From assembly GCA_934330725.1 (NCBI GenBank), contig CAKRGM010000003.1, positions 62,001 through 126,000 on the forward strand: DNA of 64,000 bases, given 5' to 3'. Positions 7,727 through 16,028 of the stretch are shown here, in pieces. Position numbers and translations under genes: made by a program. The DNA comes from an uncultured Lachnospiraceae bacterium. GTDB taxonomy: Bacteria > Bacillota > Clostridia > Lachnospirales > Lachnospiraceae. A model generated the notes under the pieces. It had not been told where the DNA came from. It did no database searches and saw only the letters and a list, made by a program, of their open reading frames with translations. Each line of letters opens with the position of its first letter. Position 1 is the first letter of the stretch.

Positions 7727-9337
7727 ATGGAAACATTTAAAGGTAAAAGTATTTTTAAGGGAATTGCAATCGGCAAAATCCTGTTTTATGAAAAACAGGA
7801 AGCGATGGTAAGAAGAACAAAAATAGAGGATACCCAGAAGGAATTACAGCGCTTTGAAGATGCAAAAGCCAAAGCAGAAGAGCAGTTACATGAACTTTAC
7901 GAAAAGGCATGTAAAGAGGTGGGCAAGCTCAATGCTGAGGTTTTTGAAGTTCATATTATGATGCTTGAGGATGAGGATTATAATGATTCTGTTAAGAATA
8001 TGATTTTACAGCAGAATCTGAATGCTGAGTATGCTGTTGCACAGACTGGAGATAATTTTTCTCAGATGTTTTCGGAGATGGACGATGATTATTTTAAAGC
8101 AAGAGCAGCAGATGTAAAAGATATATCTGACAGAGTTGTAAATATTCTTTGTGGAGTACAGGATGCAAGCGATTTAAAGGAGCCTGTGATTCTTGTTGCA
8201 AAGGATCTTGCACCAAGTGAGACTGTCCAGATGGACAAGACCAAGCTGTTAGCTTTTATAACAGAGTTAGGCTCTACAAACTCCCACATGGCGATTCTTG
8301 CAAGAACAATGAGCATTCCAGCGCTTATCGGAATAAATATTGATAAAGCATGGGATGGCAAGATGGCTGTTATTGATGGTTTCACAGGTACATTTTATGT
8401 AGATCCTGATGAAGAAACCATGAAAGAAATGCAGGATAAATATGATAAGTACCAGGAAGAACGCAAATTGCTTGCCGAACTTAAGAACAAAGAAGATGTT
8501 ACAAAGAGCGGACATAAGATTAAGCTTTATGCAAACATTGGAAATGTCTCGGATGTTGCAAATGTATTAAAGAATGGTGCGGCCGGAATTGGATTATTCA
8601 GAAGTGAGTTTTTATATCTTGAAAGTGACCATTATCCGACAGAAGAAGAGCAGTTTTCAGCATACAAAACTGTAGCTGAACGTATGGCTGGAAAAAAGGT
8701 GATTATTCGTACACTTGACATAGGTGCGGATAAAAAAGTTGATTACTTTAATCTTGGCGAAGAAGATAATCCGGCTATGGGGTATCGTGCGATAAGAATT
8801 TGTCTTACCCGTCCTGAAATTTTTAAAACCCAGTTGAGAGCTCTTTTCAGAGCTGCAAAGTTTGGAAATATTGCAATTATGTATCCAATGATTATTTCTG
8901 TTAATGAAGTAAAAAAAATAAAGGAAATTGTTGCAGAAGTAAAGGATGAGCTTACTAAAGAACAGATTCCGTTTGGCGAAGTTGAGCAGGGAATTATGAT
9001 TGAGACGCCTGCTGCAGTTATGGTAAGTGATGAACTTGCAGCTGAAGTTGATTTCTTTAGTATTGGAACTAATGATTTAACACAGTATACACTTGCAATT
9101 GATCGTCAGAACCAGAATTTGGATGCATTTTATGATTCACATCATCCTGCAGTTTTACGAATGATTGAAATGACTGTAATGAATGGTCATGCTCATAACT
9201 GCTGGGTTGGAATATGCGGTGAACTTGGAGCCGATACAACACTAACTGAAACATTTGTTAAGATGGGTATTGATGAGTTATCTGTTTCACCAGGCATGGT
9301 ACTTCCAATCAGAAAGATAATTCGTAATATGGATTAA
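7727..9337 (+). CDS. ptsI: PTS Enzyme I (phosphoenolpyruvate-protein phosphotransferase)
   Basis: A 536-residue Enzyme I, slightly shorter than the roughly 570 typical. The N-terminal HPr-binding/phosphohistidine part has the active His187 in GSTNSHMAILARTMSIPA, a variant of the common GGRTSH motif. The PEP-binding barrel follows with GAAGIGLFRSEFLYL, RTLDIGADKK, NPAMGYRAIR, IGTNDLTQYTLAIDR and the catalytic Cys in GICGELGAD. It moves phosphate from PEP to HPr. It starts 17 bases after ptsH, so the two are co-transcribed. Confidence 0.97.
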   Translation: METFKGKSIFKGIAIGKILFYEKQEAMVRRTKIEDTQKELQRFEDAKAKAEEQLHELYEKACKEVGKLNAEVFEVHIMMLEDEDYNDSVKNMILQQNLNAEYAVAQTGDNFSQMFSEMDDDYFKARAADVKDISDRVVNILCGVQDASDLKEPVILVAKDLAPSETVQMDKTKLLAFITELGSTNSHMAILARTMSIPALIGINIDKAWDGKMAVIDGFTGTFYVDPDEETMKEMQDKYDKYQEERKLLAELKNKEDVTKSGHKIKLYANIGNVSDVANVLKNGAAGIGLFRSEFLYLESDHYPTEEEQFSAYKTVAERMAGKKVIIRTLDIGADKKVDYFNLGEEDNPAMGYRAIRICLTRPEIFKTQLRALFRAAKFGNIAIMYPMIISVNEVKKIKEIVAEVKDELTKEQIPFGEVEQGIMIETPAAVMVSDELAAEVDFFSIGTNDLTQYTLAIDRQNQNLDAFYDSHHPAVLRMIEMTVMNGHAHNCWVGICGELGADTTLTETFVKMGIDELSVSPGMVLPIRKIIRNMD

Positions 9338-9514
9338 TGTCATAATGTCACTTGCTGACATGGAATTAGATGATTTAATATAAAGCAGTCTGTGATGATT
9401 ACTTTGTTTTGATAAATTTAATTGTGTAAATTTAATTACAAATTTAATATTGTTTTTTTGATAGTAATGTGCTAAAGTTTAATTTGACTTTTACAAGTAA
9501 TTTATTAATTATTT

Positions 9515-9611
9515 GCAGAGTAGGGATTTATGCGTTAAGTGTCATTTGAACGGGGAGTTGTCGAATGAACGAAAGGAATGAACCTGCGGCATAAATTTCG
9601 CATCCCGCTGT
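9515..9611 (+). ncRNA. Tetrahydrofolate (THF) riboswitch
   Basis: The segment contains the conserved series of the THF aptamer in order: GAGTAG, GCGTTAAGTG, GGGGAGTTGTCG, CGAA, CTGCGG and GCATCCCGCTG. P2 is a perfect seven-pair helix, ATTTATG (9526-9532) with CATAAAT (9590-9596). P3 is TCATT/AATGA (9542-9546, 9564-9568). It lies upstream of a run of folate genes, the expected context. THF binding is known for the class; ligand response here is inferred. Confidence 0.87.
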
Positions 9612-9657
9612 TATGTAATATGTTTAAGTTTATAGTGCATGTGATATCATAAAAGTG

Positions 9658-9708
9658 AACTCCATTTATACTAAGTATAATTCATACTATGTATAAATGG
9701 AGTTTTTT
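9658..9708 (+). terminator. Riboswitch expression platform: terminator containing the downstream RBS
   Basis: A perfect 14-pair stem, 9658-9671 with 9691-9704, has an inner AGTAT/ATACT helix and a six-T run at 9703-9708. The 3' arm includes GGAG (9699-9702), the only Shine-Dalgarno correctly spaced for the TTG start at 9711, so folding would both end transcription and hide the ribosome site. Confidence 0.85.
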
Positions 9709-9710
9709 GA

Positions 9711-10244
9711 TTGGAGGCGAAAGATACGGATAGGATTAACAGAATTCTGAATCACAACGATTTTTCAGCTGCTATGGATGTAATTAAAAAATATGAAGTT
9801 AATAGAATATTTTGTATACATGATATCGAACATTTGTTAAGTGTCGCAAGAATCATGTATATAAGAAGCCTTGAGGACAGGTGTCAGGAAGGATGTAATG
9901 AGCAGGCTGATTCGTATGCAGACTTCAGTAAGGAGATAATATATGCGGCAGCTCTGCTTCATGATATCGGACGTGCAAGGCAGTATACTGATGGTGAGCA
10001 GCATGATCAGGCAAGTGCCAGAATGGCTGATAAAATATTAAGAGATTCAGGATTTGAAGAAAAAGATATTAAGCTTATATGCAATGCGATACTCGGACAT
10101 AATCACGAAAATAAAACTGCGGGAAATAAACTTGGGATACTTTTAAAATATGCTGATAAACAAAGCAGAAACTGTTTTACGTGTGATGCATATGAGGAGT
10201 GCAACTGGAAAGAAGAAAGAAAAAACAACAGGATTTCAGTATAG
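9711..10244 (+). CDS. HD-domain phosphohydrolase of the folate operon
   Basis: A 177-residue protein with an HD metal-site pattern: His in CIHDIEHLLSVARI (about 37-41), His84-Asp85 in AALLHDIGRAR, and Asp/His in GEQHDQASARMA. It ends with a Cys cluster (NCFTCDAYEECNW) often seen in HD proteins beside folP. Start TTG 9711 is eight bases after GGAG in the terminator stem. The next in-frame ATG (9774) would still keep the HD core. It may act on a pterin or nucleotide phosphate intermediate, but no activity can be read from sequence. First gene of the THF-riboswitch operon. Confidence 0.8.
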   Translation: MEAKDTDRINRILNHNDFSAAMDVIKKYEVNRIFCIHDIEHLLSVARIMYIRSLEDRCQEGCNEQADSYADFSKEIIYAAALLHDIGRARQYTDGEQHDQASARMADKILRDSGFEEKDIKLICNAILGHNHENKTAGNKLGILLKYADKQSRNCFTCDAYEECNWKEERKNNRISV

Positions 10245-10294
10245 GAAAAAGTTTTGCAATTAATTAAAAGGCAGGTATATATCGGAGGACAGTT

Positions 10295-11113
10295 ATGAGA
10301 ATAGGAAATAAAGAATTTGATACAAAGAACAATACTTATATTATGGGAATTTTAAATGTTACACCGGATTCATTTTCAGATGGCGGAAAGTATAACAGTA
10401 TTGACAATGCTATGTTTCAGGCAGAAAATATGATAAAGGCAGGCGCGGACATACTTGATATCGGGGGTGAATCCACAAGACCAGGATATACTCAGATTTC
10501 CGAAGAAGAAGAGATTTCAAGAGTTATGCCGGTGCTTGAAAAATTAAAGAATAATTTTGATGTCCCATTGTCGTTAGACAGTTATAAAAGCAATGTTATT
10601 CTTGCAGCAGGCGAATATATTGATCTTGTAAATGATATATGGGGATTAAGATATGGAAATAACATGGCAGAGGTGATTGCAAAGCTGGGTCTTCCATGCT
10701 GTCTTATGCACAACAGAAAACAGCCGGATTATAAGGATTTCTGGACTGATTATATAAGTGATATAAAGGAAATATTTGATATTGCCCATAAAGCAGGTAT
10801 TAAGGATGAGCAGATAATTCTCGATGGAGGAGTAGGCTTCCAGAAAACATATGAGCAGAATCTTATGGTACTTAACAGAACTGAAGAACTTTGTAAGTTT
10901 GGCTGCCCTGTTATGATAGCAGCATCTAAAAAATCAGTAGCAGGATTAAGTATTGATAAGCCAATCGACCAGCGTGCATATGCAACAGTTGCGATTACAG
11001 CTGTCGGAGTATTAAAGGGAGCATCATTTGTAAGAGTACATGATGTTGATGCTAATATGGATGCGATTAAAATGACACGTTCAATCATGGAGGAGCATAA
11101 ATGGATACGATGA
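10295..11113 (+). CDS. folP: Dihydropteroate synthase
   Basis: A 272-residue TIM-barrel enzyme that joins 6-hydroxymethyl-7,8-dihydropterin diphosphate to p-aminobenzoate to make dihydropteroate. Visible motifs: MGILNVTPDSFSDGGKY (about 18-34), DIGGESTRPGY, SLDSYKSNV, LVNDIWGLRYG, ILDGGVGFQKT and the C-terminal RVHDVDANMDA. The usual SRK stretch is ASKKS here. RBS GGAGGA precedes ATG 10295. Its 3' end overlaps folBK by 13 bases, which suggests translational coupling. Confidence 0.97.
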   Translation: MRIGNKEFDTKNNTYIMGILNVTPDSFSDGGKYNSIDNAMFQAENMIKAGADILDIGGESTRPGYTQISEEEEISRVMPVLEKLKNNFDVPLSLDSYKSNVILAAGEYIDLVNDIWGLRYGNNMAEVIAKLGLPCCLMHNRKQPDYKDFWTDYISDIKEIFDIAHKAGIKDEQIILDGGVGFQKTYEQNLMVLNRTEELCKFGCPVMIAASKKSVAGLSIDKPIDQRAYATVAITAVGVLKGASFVRVHDVDANMDAIKMTRSIMEEHKWIR

Positions 11114-11925
11114 TGGATACTGTAACGATTTACGGAATTGAATTTTTCGGACATCATGGCGTGTTTGAAAGTGAAAAGCAGCAGGGGCAGATATTCAGTG
11201 TTGATTGTTCATTTACGCTTGATACATCGTCCTGTAATGATAATCTTGATTTAACAGTTAATTATGGTGAGGTATCTTTAGATATTGTGGATTTTTGTAA
11301 AAATCGGACATATGATTTGCTTGAAACCCTTGTTAATGAGCTGGCAAAATATCTGCTTGTAAAATATAAACTTATGAAAAGCATTAAGTTGACGGTTCAT
11401 AAGCCTGATGCACCAATACAGACAAAATTCAGAGATGTTACTGTTACTATAACAAGAAAAAAAGTTGTTGCATATCTTTCCATTGGCTCAAATCTTGGAG
11501 ATACAAAAGCATATCTTGACAGTGTTTCGGATGCAATCAATCAAAACGAATATATAACAGAGCTTGCTAAATCTGATTATATTGTTACAAAACCTTATGG
11601 GGTCACAGATCAGCCCGATTTTCTCAATGCAGCGCTGAAGGTTGAAACAATTTATACACCAGTTGAACTGCTGGAATTCTGCCATAAGCTTGAACACAAT
11701 GCAAACAGGGTAAAAAAGCGTCACTGGGGAGAGCGTACACTGGATGTGGATATAGTCTTATATGGAAATGAGATAATATACACAGATGATTTAAAGATAC
11801 CGCATCCTGAAATGCATTTACGTGAGTTTGTATTAAAACCACTTGTTCAGATAGATCCCTATCTAATACATCCTGTAAAAAAAGAAAATGTGCGTGAACT
11901 TCTTGAAAAGTTGCAGAATCAATGA
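11101..11925 (+). CDS. folBK: FolB-FolK fusion: dihydroneopterin aldolase / HPPK
   Basis: A 274-residue bifunctional protein. Residues about 5-120 are dihydroneopterin aldolase (VTIYGIEFFGHHGVFESEK, VNYGEVSLDI, HKPDAPIQTKFRDVTVTI). Residues about 124-274 are 6-hydroxymethyl-dihydropterin pyrophosphokinase (YLSIGSNLGDTKAYL, TKPYGVTDQPDFLNAAL, RHWGERTLDVDIVLYG, IPHPEMHLREFVL). It performs the two steps before FolP. AGGAG at 11091-11095 serves ATG 11101. Fusion of these domains is common in Firmicutes. Confidence 0.96.
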   Translation: MDTMMDTVTIYGIEFFGHHGVFESEKQQGQIFSVDCSFTLDTSSCNDNLDLTVNYGEVSLDIVDFCKNRTYDLLETLVNELAKYLLVKYKLMKSIKLTVHKPDAPIQTKFRDVTVTITRKKVVAYLSIGSNLGDTKAYLDSVSDAINQNEYITELAKSDYIVTKPYGVTDQPDFLNAALKVETIYTPVELLEFCHKLEHNANRVKKRHWGERTLDVDIVLYGNEIIYTDDLKIPHPEMHLREFVLKPLVQIDPYLIHPVKKENVRELLEKLQNQ

Positions 11926-12052
11926 CGCCTGATCCTGCAGTGTGAGTATGTCAGGGTGAATTGTTAATCATACAGGGCGTTACCTATAATATGTAATATG
12001 TCAGGATTTACAAATGCCTGATAATGATATGATAATAAGAGGAATAAAGAAA

Positions 12053-13345
12053 ATGATGGATTATAATGAAGCAATGCAAAGTCTTCAGCTGCTTGATAAA
12101 TTTGGAATACATCTTGGACTTGAAAGGATAAAGAAGCTTCTTTTGAATATGGGAAATCCGCAGGATAAGTTAAAATTTATTCATATTGCAGGAACAAATG
12201 GCAAAGGTTCAGCATCAACCATGATAGCTAATATTCTTACAGCAGCCGGATACAGGACAGGTCTTTTTACAAGTCCATATGTGATAAGTTTTCTGGAAAC
12301 ATATAAGATTGATGGTGAAATGATTCCGGAAAATGAATTTGCTGAATGCACAGAATTTGTTTTAAATAAGGCAAAGATTTCTGATGTTGATGGTGAGTAT
12401 TCCACGAAGTTTGAGGTTATGACAGCTATTGCATTTGAATGGTTTTATCGCAGCAAATGTGATTACGTTTGCCTTGAAACAGGAATGGGTGGAAAAGAAG
12501 ATTCAACAAATGTGATTCAGGCACCTTTGCTTCAGGTCATAATGTCAATAAGTCTGGATCATGTAGGAGTGCTTGGAAACAATCTTAAAGAAATTGCAGA
12601 ACAAAAAGCAGGAATAATTAAAGGTGGCACAACAGTTATATATCCACTGCAGGATGAAGATGTTTTTGAAGTCATTGAAAAAAAGTGCAATGACACAAAC
12701 GGAAAGTATATTATTCCCGATATAAAAAAACTGGAACACACCGAAATGACAAACGATTTTGTCTATAAAGGGGGAAAATACGTTAAATCATTATTGGGAG
12801 ATATACAGGTATATAACTGTATAACAGCTATTGAAGCTGCAATACAGTTAAGAAAGCTTGGACTTCATATTTCTGATGAAAATATTTCATCAGCAGTGCA
12901 TGATACTGTACTTCCTGCAAGGACAGAAGTTTTATCAGAAAAACCATTTGTTTTTATAGATGGTTCACATAATCCTGACGGAGCAAAGGCATTGGCACAG
13001 GTGCTTGATAAAATAAAGAAAAAGAAAACCGGACGCATGAGAATGATAATGGGAGTGCTTGCAGATAAGGATTATAAACAAATAATAAAACTTATTGTTC
13101 CATATGCATCTGATTTTATTGCTGTCAGTCCAAATAATGTCCGGGCTTTGCCGGCTGAAATGCTATGTGCACAGGCAAAGGCATATTGCAGCAGCGCCTG
13201 TTATACACAGGATTTTAACGAGGCGGTTTCAAAGGCATTTGACGGTCTTGGTGAAAATGATGCAATAATAGTATGTGGTTCTTTATATCTGTCTGCGGAT
13301 ATGAGACCTCTTTTAATAGATTTTCTTAAGAAAAACAGAATATAA
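12053..13345 (+). CDS. folC: Folylpolyglutamate synthase / dihydrofolate synthase
   Basis: A 430-residue Mur-ligase-like enzyme that adds glutamate to dihydropteroate and folates. The P-loop is in HIAGTNGKGSASTMIANIL; other family motifs are TGLFTSPYVISF, CLETGMGGKEDSTN, SLDHVGVLGN, and FIDGSHNPDGAKAL in the C-terminal domain. ATG 12053 follows AGAGGA and matches where FolC proteins usually begin (MMDYNEAMQ). ATG 12014, in frame with a weaker AGGA, would add 13 residues. Last gene of the folate group; a terminator follows. Confidence 0.95.
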   Translation: MMDYNEAMQSLQLLDKFGIHLGLERIKKLLLNMGNPQDKLKFIHIAGTNGKGSASTMIANILTAAGYRTGLFTSPYVISFLETYKIDGEMIPENEFAECTEFVLNKAKISDVDGEYSTKFEVMTAIAFEWFYRSKCDYVCLETGMGGKEDSTNVIQAPLLQVIMSISLDHVGVLGNNLKEIAEQKAGIIKGGTTVIYPLQDEDVFEVIEKKCNDTNGKYIIPDIKKLEHTEMTNDFVYKGGKYVKSLLGDIQVYNCITAIEAAIQLRKLGLHISDENISSAVHDTVLPARTEVLSEKPFVFIDGSHNPDGAKALAQVLDKIKKKKTGRMRMIMGVLADKDYKQIIKLIVPYASDFIAVSPNNVRALPAEMLCAQAKAYCSSACYTQDFNEAVSKAFDGLGENDAIIVCGSLYLSADMRPLLIDFLKKNRI

Positions 13346-13368
13346 CCAGCAGAGTAACAATAAATAAA

Positions 13369-13410
13369 CCACAGTAATTGAGAAAAGCGTATCAATTGCT
13401 GTGGTTGACT
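13369..13410 (+). terminator. Rho-independent terminator after folC
   Basis: CCACAGTAATTGA (13369-13381) pairs with TCAATTGCTGTGG (13392-13404), with one wobble, and a T-rich tail follows. The tail also forms the -35 box (TTGACT) of the next promoter. Confidence 0.75.
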
Positions 13411-13464
13411 TTTTATATACGTATATTTTATACTGATAATCGAATTATCGGTAATCAAATTATC
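13405..13464 (+). promoter_or_regulatory. Promoter and candidate operator of the TetR gene
   Basis: TTGACT (13405-13410) and TATACT (13429-13434) have 18-base spacing. Directly after the -10 box is the palindrome GATAATCGAATTATC (13435-13449), and a further ATTATC half-site lies at 13459-13464. An operator at the start site suggests autoregulation by the TetR protein encoded next. Binding is inferred. Confidence 0.55.
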
Positions 13465-13479
13465 AGAAAGGAAAGAATA

Positions 13480-14097
13480 ATGTCTAAACCAGATAAGAGT
13501 ATTGATCCACTTATTATAAACAGTGCCAAAAAGGAGTTTTTAGAAAAAGGATTTGAAGGGGCTTCGTTAAAGCAGATATGTGCCAATGCAAAGGTGACGA
13601 CCGGTGCATTGTATAAAAGATATAGTGGTAAAGAAGATTTATTCAGTGCAGTAGTAGCAGATGTAGTAAATGATATGAATGAAGCGGTTGAACAAAAAAG
13701 AGCGCTTGATGTAAAAAAACTATCAGATAAGGAACTTATTGAATCATGGGAGATGGATAAAGACTACATGATGTGGTGGTATAAATTCCTTTATGAGCGT
13801 TATGACGGATTTGTGCTTTTGCTATGCCGCTCACAGGGAACAAAATATGCTGATTTTGAACGTGAATGGGTGGATAAGATGACCACAATTACATACGGAT
13901 ATTATAGAGAGGCATATGAAAGAAAGATAACTGATACAGATTTAAGTAAAAAAGAAGTTCATATTCTTCTTACGGCATTCTGGGCGACTATATATGAGCC
14001 GTTTATTCAGGGATATTCACTTGATGAGATTGATAAACACTGCGATTTAATATGCAGACTCTTTAACTGGAAGAAGACATTAGGCTTTCGTCAATAA
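13480..14097 (+). CDS. TetR-family transcriptional regulator
   Basis: A 205-residue protein with an N-terminal TetR helix-turn-helix (LIINSAKKEFLEKGFEGASL followed by KQICANAKVTTGALYKRYSGKEDLF, about residues 9-54) and a helical ligand domain with several Trp/Tyr residues (MMWWYKFLYERYDGF). ATG 13480 is chosen because AAAGGAAAG precedes it; the longer frame from 13378 runs through the terminator and operator. Ends 21 bases before the first ABC transporter gene, so it probably controls that pair and is co-transcribed with it. Confidence 0.9.
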   Translation: MSKPDKSIDPLIINSAKKEFLEKGFEGASLKQICANAKVTTGALYKRYSGKEDLFSAVVADVVNDMNEAVEQKRALDVKKLSDKELIESWEMDKDYMMWWYKFLYERYDGFVLLLCRSQGTKYADFEREWVDKMTTITYGYYREAYERKITDTDLSKKEVHILLTAFWATIYEPFIQGYSLDEIDKHCDLICRLFNWKKTLGFRQ

Positions 14098-14118
14098 TTT
14101 CAGAAGGAGGCAGTTTAA

Positions 14119-15864
14119 TTGCTTAAAAAGATTTTGGAATATGCCGGTGAGTATAAAAAGTATACTTATCATGCAATTATATGGATGTTAATCGGTGTGG
14201 CATTAAGTATTATCCCATTTGTGTTTGTATATCAGCTTATCACACCATTGCTTGGATATGGTGAGCTTGATACTGGCGGCATTGTATGGAGAGTGGCTGC
14301 CATAGCTTTATGTGGAATCGGATATGCAATATGCTATGTACGTGGTTTGTCTTTATCACATGAGTCAGCTTACAATACATTAAAGAATATAAGAATTTCC
14401 CTTCAGGGGAAAATGGAAGCGCAGCCTTTGGGAGTAATTCAGGGTAAAGGTGTCGGAGTTATAAAAAAGATGTTCATTGATGATATTGAAACAATTGAAT
14501 TATTACTTGCACATGCACTGCCTGAGGGTACATCAAATCTTGCAGTTCCGGTTTTGGTGTTTATAGCAATGTTTTTTATTGACTGGAAGCTTGCACTGCT
14601 TAGTCTTTGCTCACTTCCACTTGGTATTATTGCGATGGGAATGATGTATAAGAGTGGCACGGGGCAGATGAATGCATACTATGCTTCATCACAGAAAATG
14701 AATAATACGATAGTTGAATATATTAACGGTATGGAAGTTGTAAAAGTATTTAACCGCGATGGCGAGTCATATAAAAAACTTGAAGAAGATGTAAGAAGCT
14801 ACAGAGATTTTACACTGGCGTGGTATAAGGCATGCTGGCCATGGATGGCACTGTATAACAGTATAATTCCATGTATTGCACTTTTTACATTGCCAATTGG
14901 TTCATGGATGGTTTTGCAGGGGTATTCGACACTGCCTGACCTTGTACTTGTTATTTGTATGAGCTTTGGAGTCGGAGCACCGCTTCTTCGTGCACTCAGC
15001 TTTATGGGTACACTGCCGCAGATAAATTTCAAAATAGAAAGCCTTGAGAATATGATGAGTGCGCCGGCATTAAAGCAGAGCAGCAGGGTATTTGAAGGTA
15101 GTGATCGTACAGTTTCATTTGAAAATGTTCATTTCGCATATGAAGACGCAAAGGATAAAGAGGTGCTTCATGGAATAACATTAACAGCTGACAGTGGCAA
15201 ATTTACGGCACTTGTGGGTGAGTCAGGAAGTGGAAAGTCAACACTTGCAAAGCTTATGGTGCATTTTTATGATGTGACAGGCGGAACAGTTAAAATAGGC
15301 GGCCAGGATATAACGGATATGAGTATTGAAGCCTTAAATAAGGAAATATCCTACGTGTCACAGGAGCAGTTTCTGTTTAACATGAGTCTTATGGAAAATA
15401 TCCGTCTTGGAAAACTTGATGCGACTGATGAAGAAGTGCTTGAAGCAGCAGAAAAAGCGCAATGTAATGAGTTTTTAAACAGGCTTGAAAATGGAATCTA
15501 TACAATGGCAGGAGATGGCGGAAAACAGCTTTCGGGTGGTGAAAGGCAGAGAATTTCACTTGCAAGGGCAATTTTAAAAAATGCACCAATTGTTGTACTT
15601 GATGAAGCTACAGCATTTATGGACCCTGAAAATGAAGAAAAAATGAATAAAGCCATATCGGAAGTCATAAAGAATAAGACAGTTATTGTAATTGCACACA
15701 GACTGTATACCATAATGAATGCTGACAGAATATGTGTAATGGATAAAGGAAATCTTGTTCAATCGGGAACACATGATGAACTGCTGAAAACATGTGAAAC
15801 GTATAAAAGGTTGTGGCAGGCCGGTGAAGGCAGTGCAAATTGGAAAGTATCTACAAAGTTGTAG
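14119..15864 (+). CDS. ABC transporter (TMD-NBD half), pair 1 subunit A, YbtP/IrtA-like
   Basis: A 581-residue half-transporter with six membrane helices (about 1-300) followed by an ATPase domain (about 335-570). Motifs: Walker A GESGSGKST, signature LSGGERQR, Walker B VVLDEATAFMDPENE, H-loop VIVIAHRL. The ATAFxDPENE form after Walker B resembles the siderophore importers IrtA and YbtP, which have exporter-type folds but import. TTG start 14119 follows AGGAGG (14105-14110). It should pair with the product of 16026-17780. Substrate is unknown; a drug or peptide exporter remains possible. Confidence 0.88.
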   Translation: MLKKILEYAGEYKKYTYHAIIWMLIGVALSIIPFVFVYQLITPLLGYGELDTGGIVWRVAAIALCGIGYAICYVRGLSLSHESAYNTLKNIRISLQGKMEAQPLGVIQGKGVGVIKKMFIDDIETIELLLAHALPEGTSNLAVPVLVFIAMFFIDWKLALLSLCSLPLGIIAMGMMYKSGTGQMNAYYASSQKMNNTIVEYINGMEVVKVFNRDGESYKKLEEDVRSYRDFTLAWYKACWPWMALYNSIIPCIALFTLPIGSWMVLQGYSTLPDLVLVICMSFGVGAPLLRALSFMGTLPQINFKIESLENMMSAPALKQSSRVFEGSDRTVSFENVHFAYEDAKDKEVLHGITLTADSGKFTALVGESGSGKSTLAKLMVHFYDVTGGTVKIGGQDITDMSIEALNKEISYVSQEQFLFNMSLMENIRLGKLDATDEEVLEAAEKAQCNEFLNRLENGIYTMAGDGGKQLSGGERQRISLARAILKNAPIVVLDEATAFMDPENEEKMNKAISEVIKNKTVIVIAHRLYTIMNADRICVMDKGNLVQSGTHDELLKTCETYKRLWQAGEGSANWKVSTKL

Positions 15865-15868
15865 TAGA

Positions 15869-16028
15869 AATGGAGATTAGTGTGAAAAATCATGCTGATG
15901 CGATCGATTTTTCACACGGCTATTTGTGCCGCAGGCGCCACAAAGTAGCCATGATTGCAGAGCTGAATCTTAAAATTCAGCTCGCGATTCCTCCGACGCA
16001 AAGCGTCTGCGGAATGGAGATTAATATG
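15869..16028 (+). repeat. Structured intergenic repeat, copy 2 (best conserved)
   Basis: Between two ABC subunit genes. Stem A is a perfect 12-pair helix, GTGTGAAAAATC (15880-15891) with GATTTTTCACAC (15906-15917). Stem B joins 15918-15928 to 15939-15950. Stem C, GAGCTGAAT with ATTCAGCTC (15960-15968, 15975-15983), is perfect. Stem D joins ATTCC and GACGC (15987-15999) to GCGTC and GGAAT (16003-16015). GGAG (16016-16019) and ATG (16026) follow. The block AATGGAGATTA occurs at both ends. Copies 1 and 3 share the architecture and most of the sequence. Confidence 0.9.

Larger units (their letters stand above)
9338..9710. other. Intergenic region: folate operon leader
   Basis: A 373-base gap. 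The first 175 bases are AT-rich with no recognised signal except a short TGTCA/TGACA hairpin after ptsI. The rest holds the THF riboswitch and terminator described separately. Confidence 0.7.
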
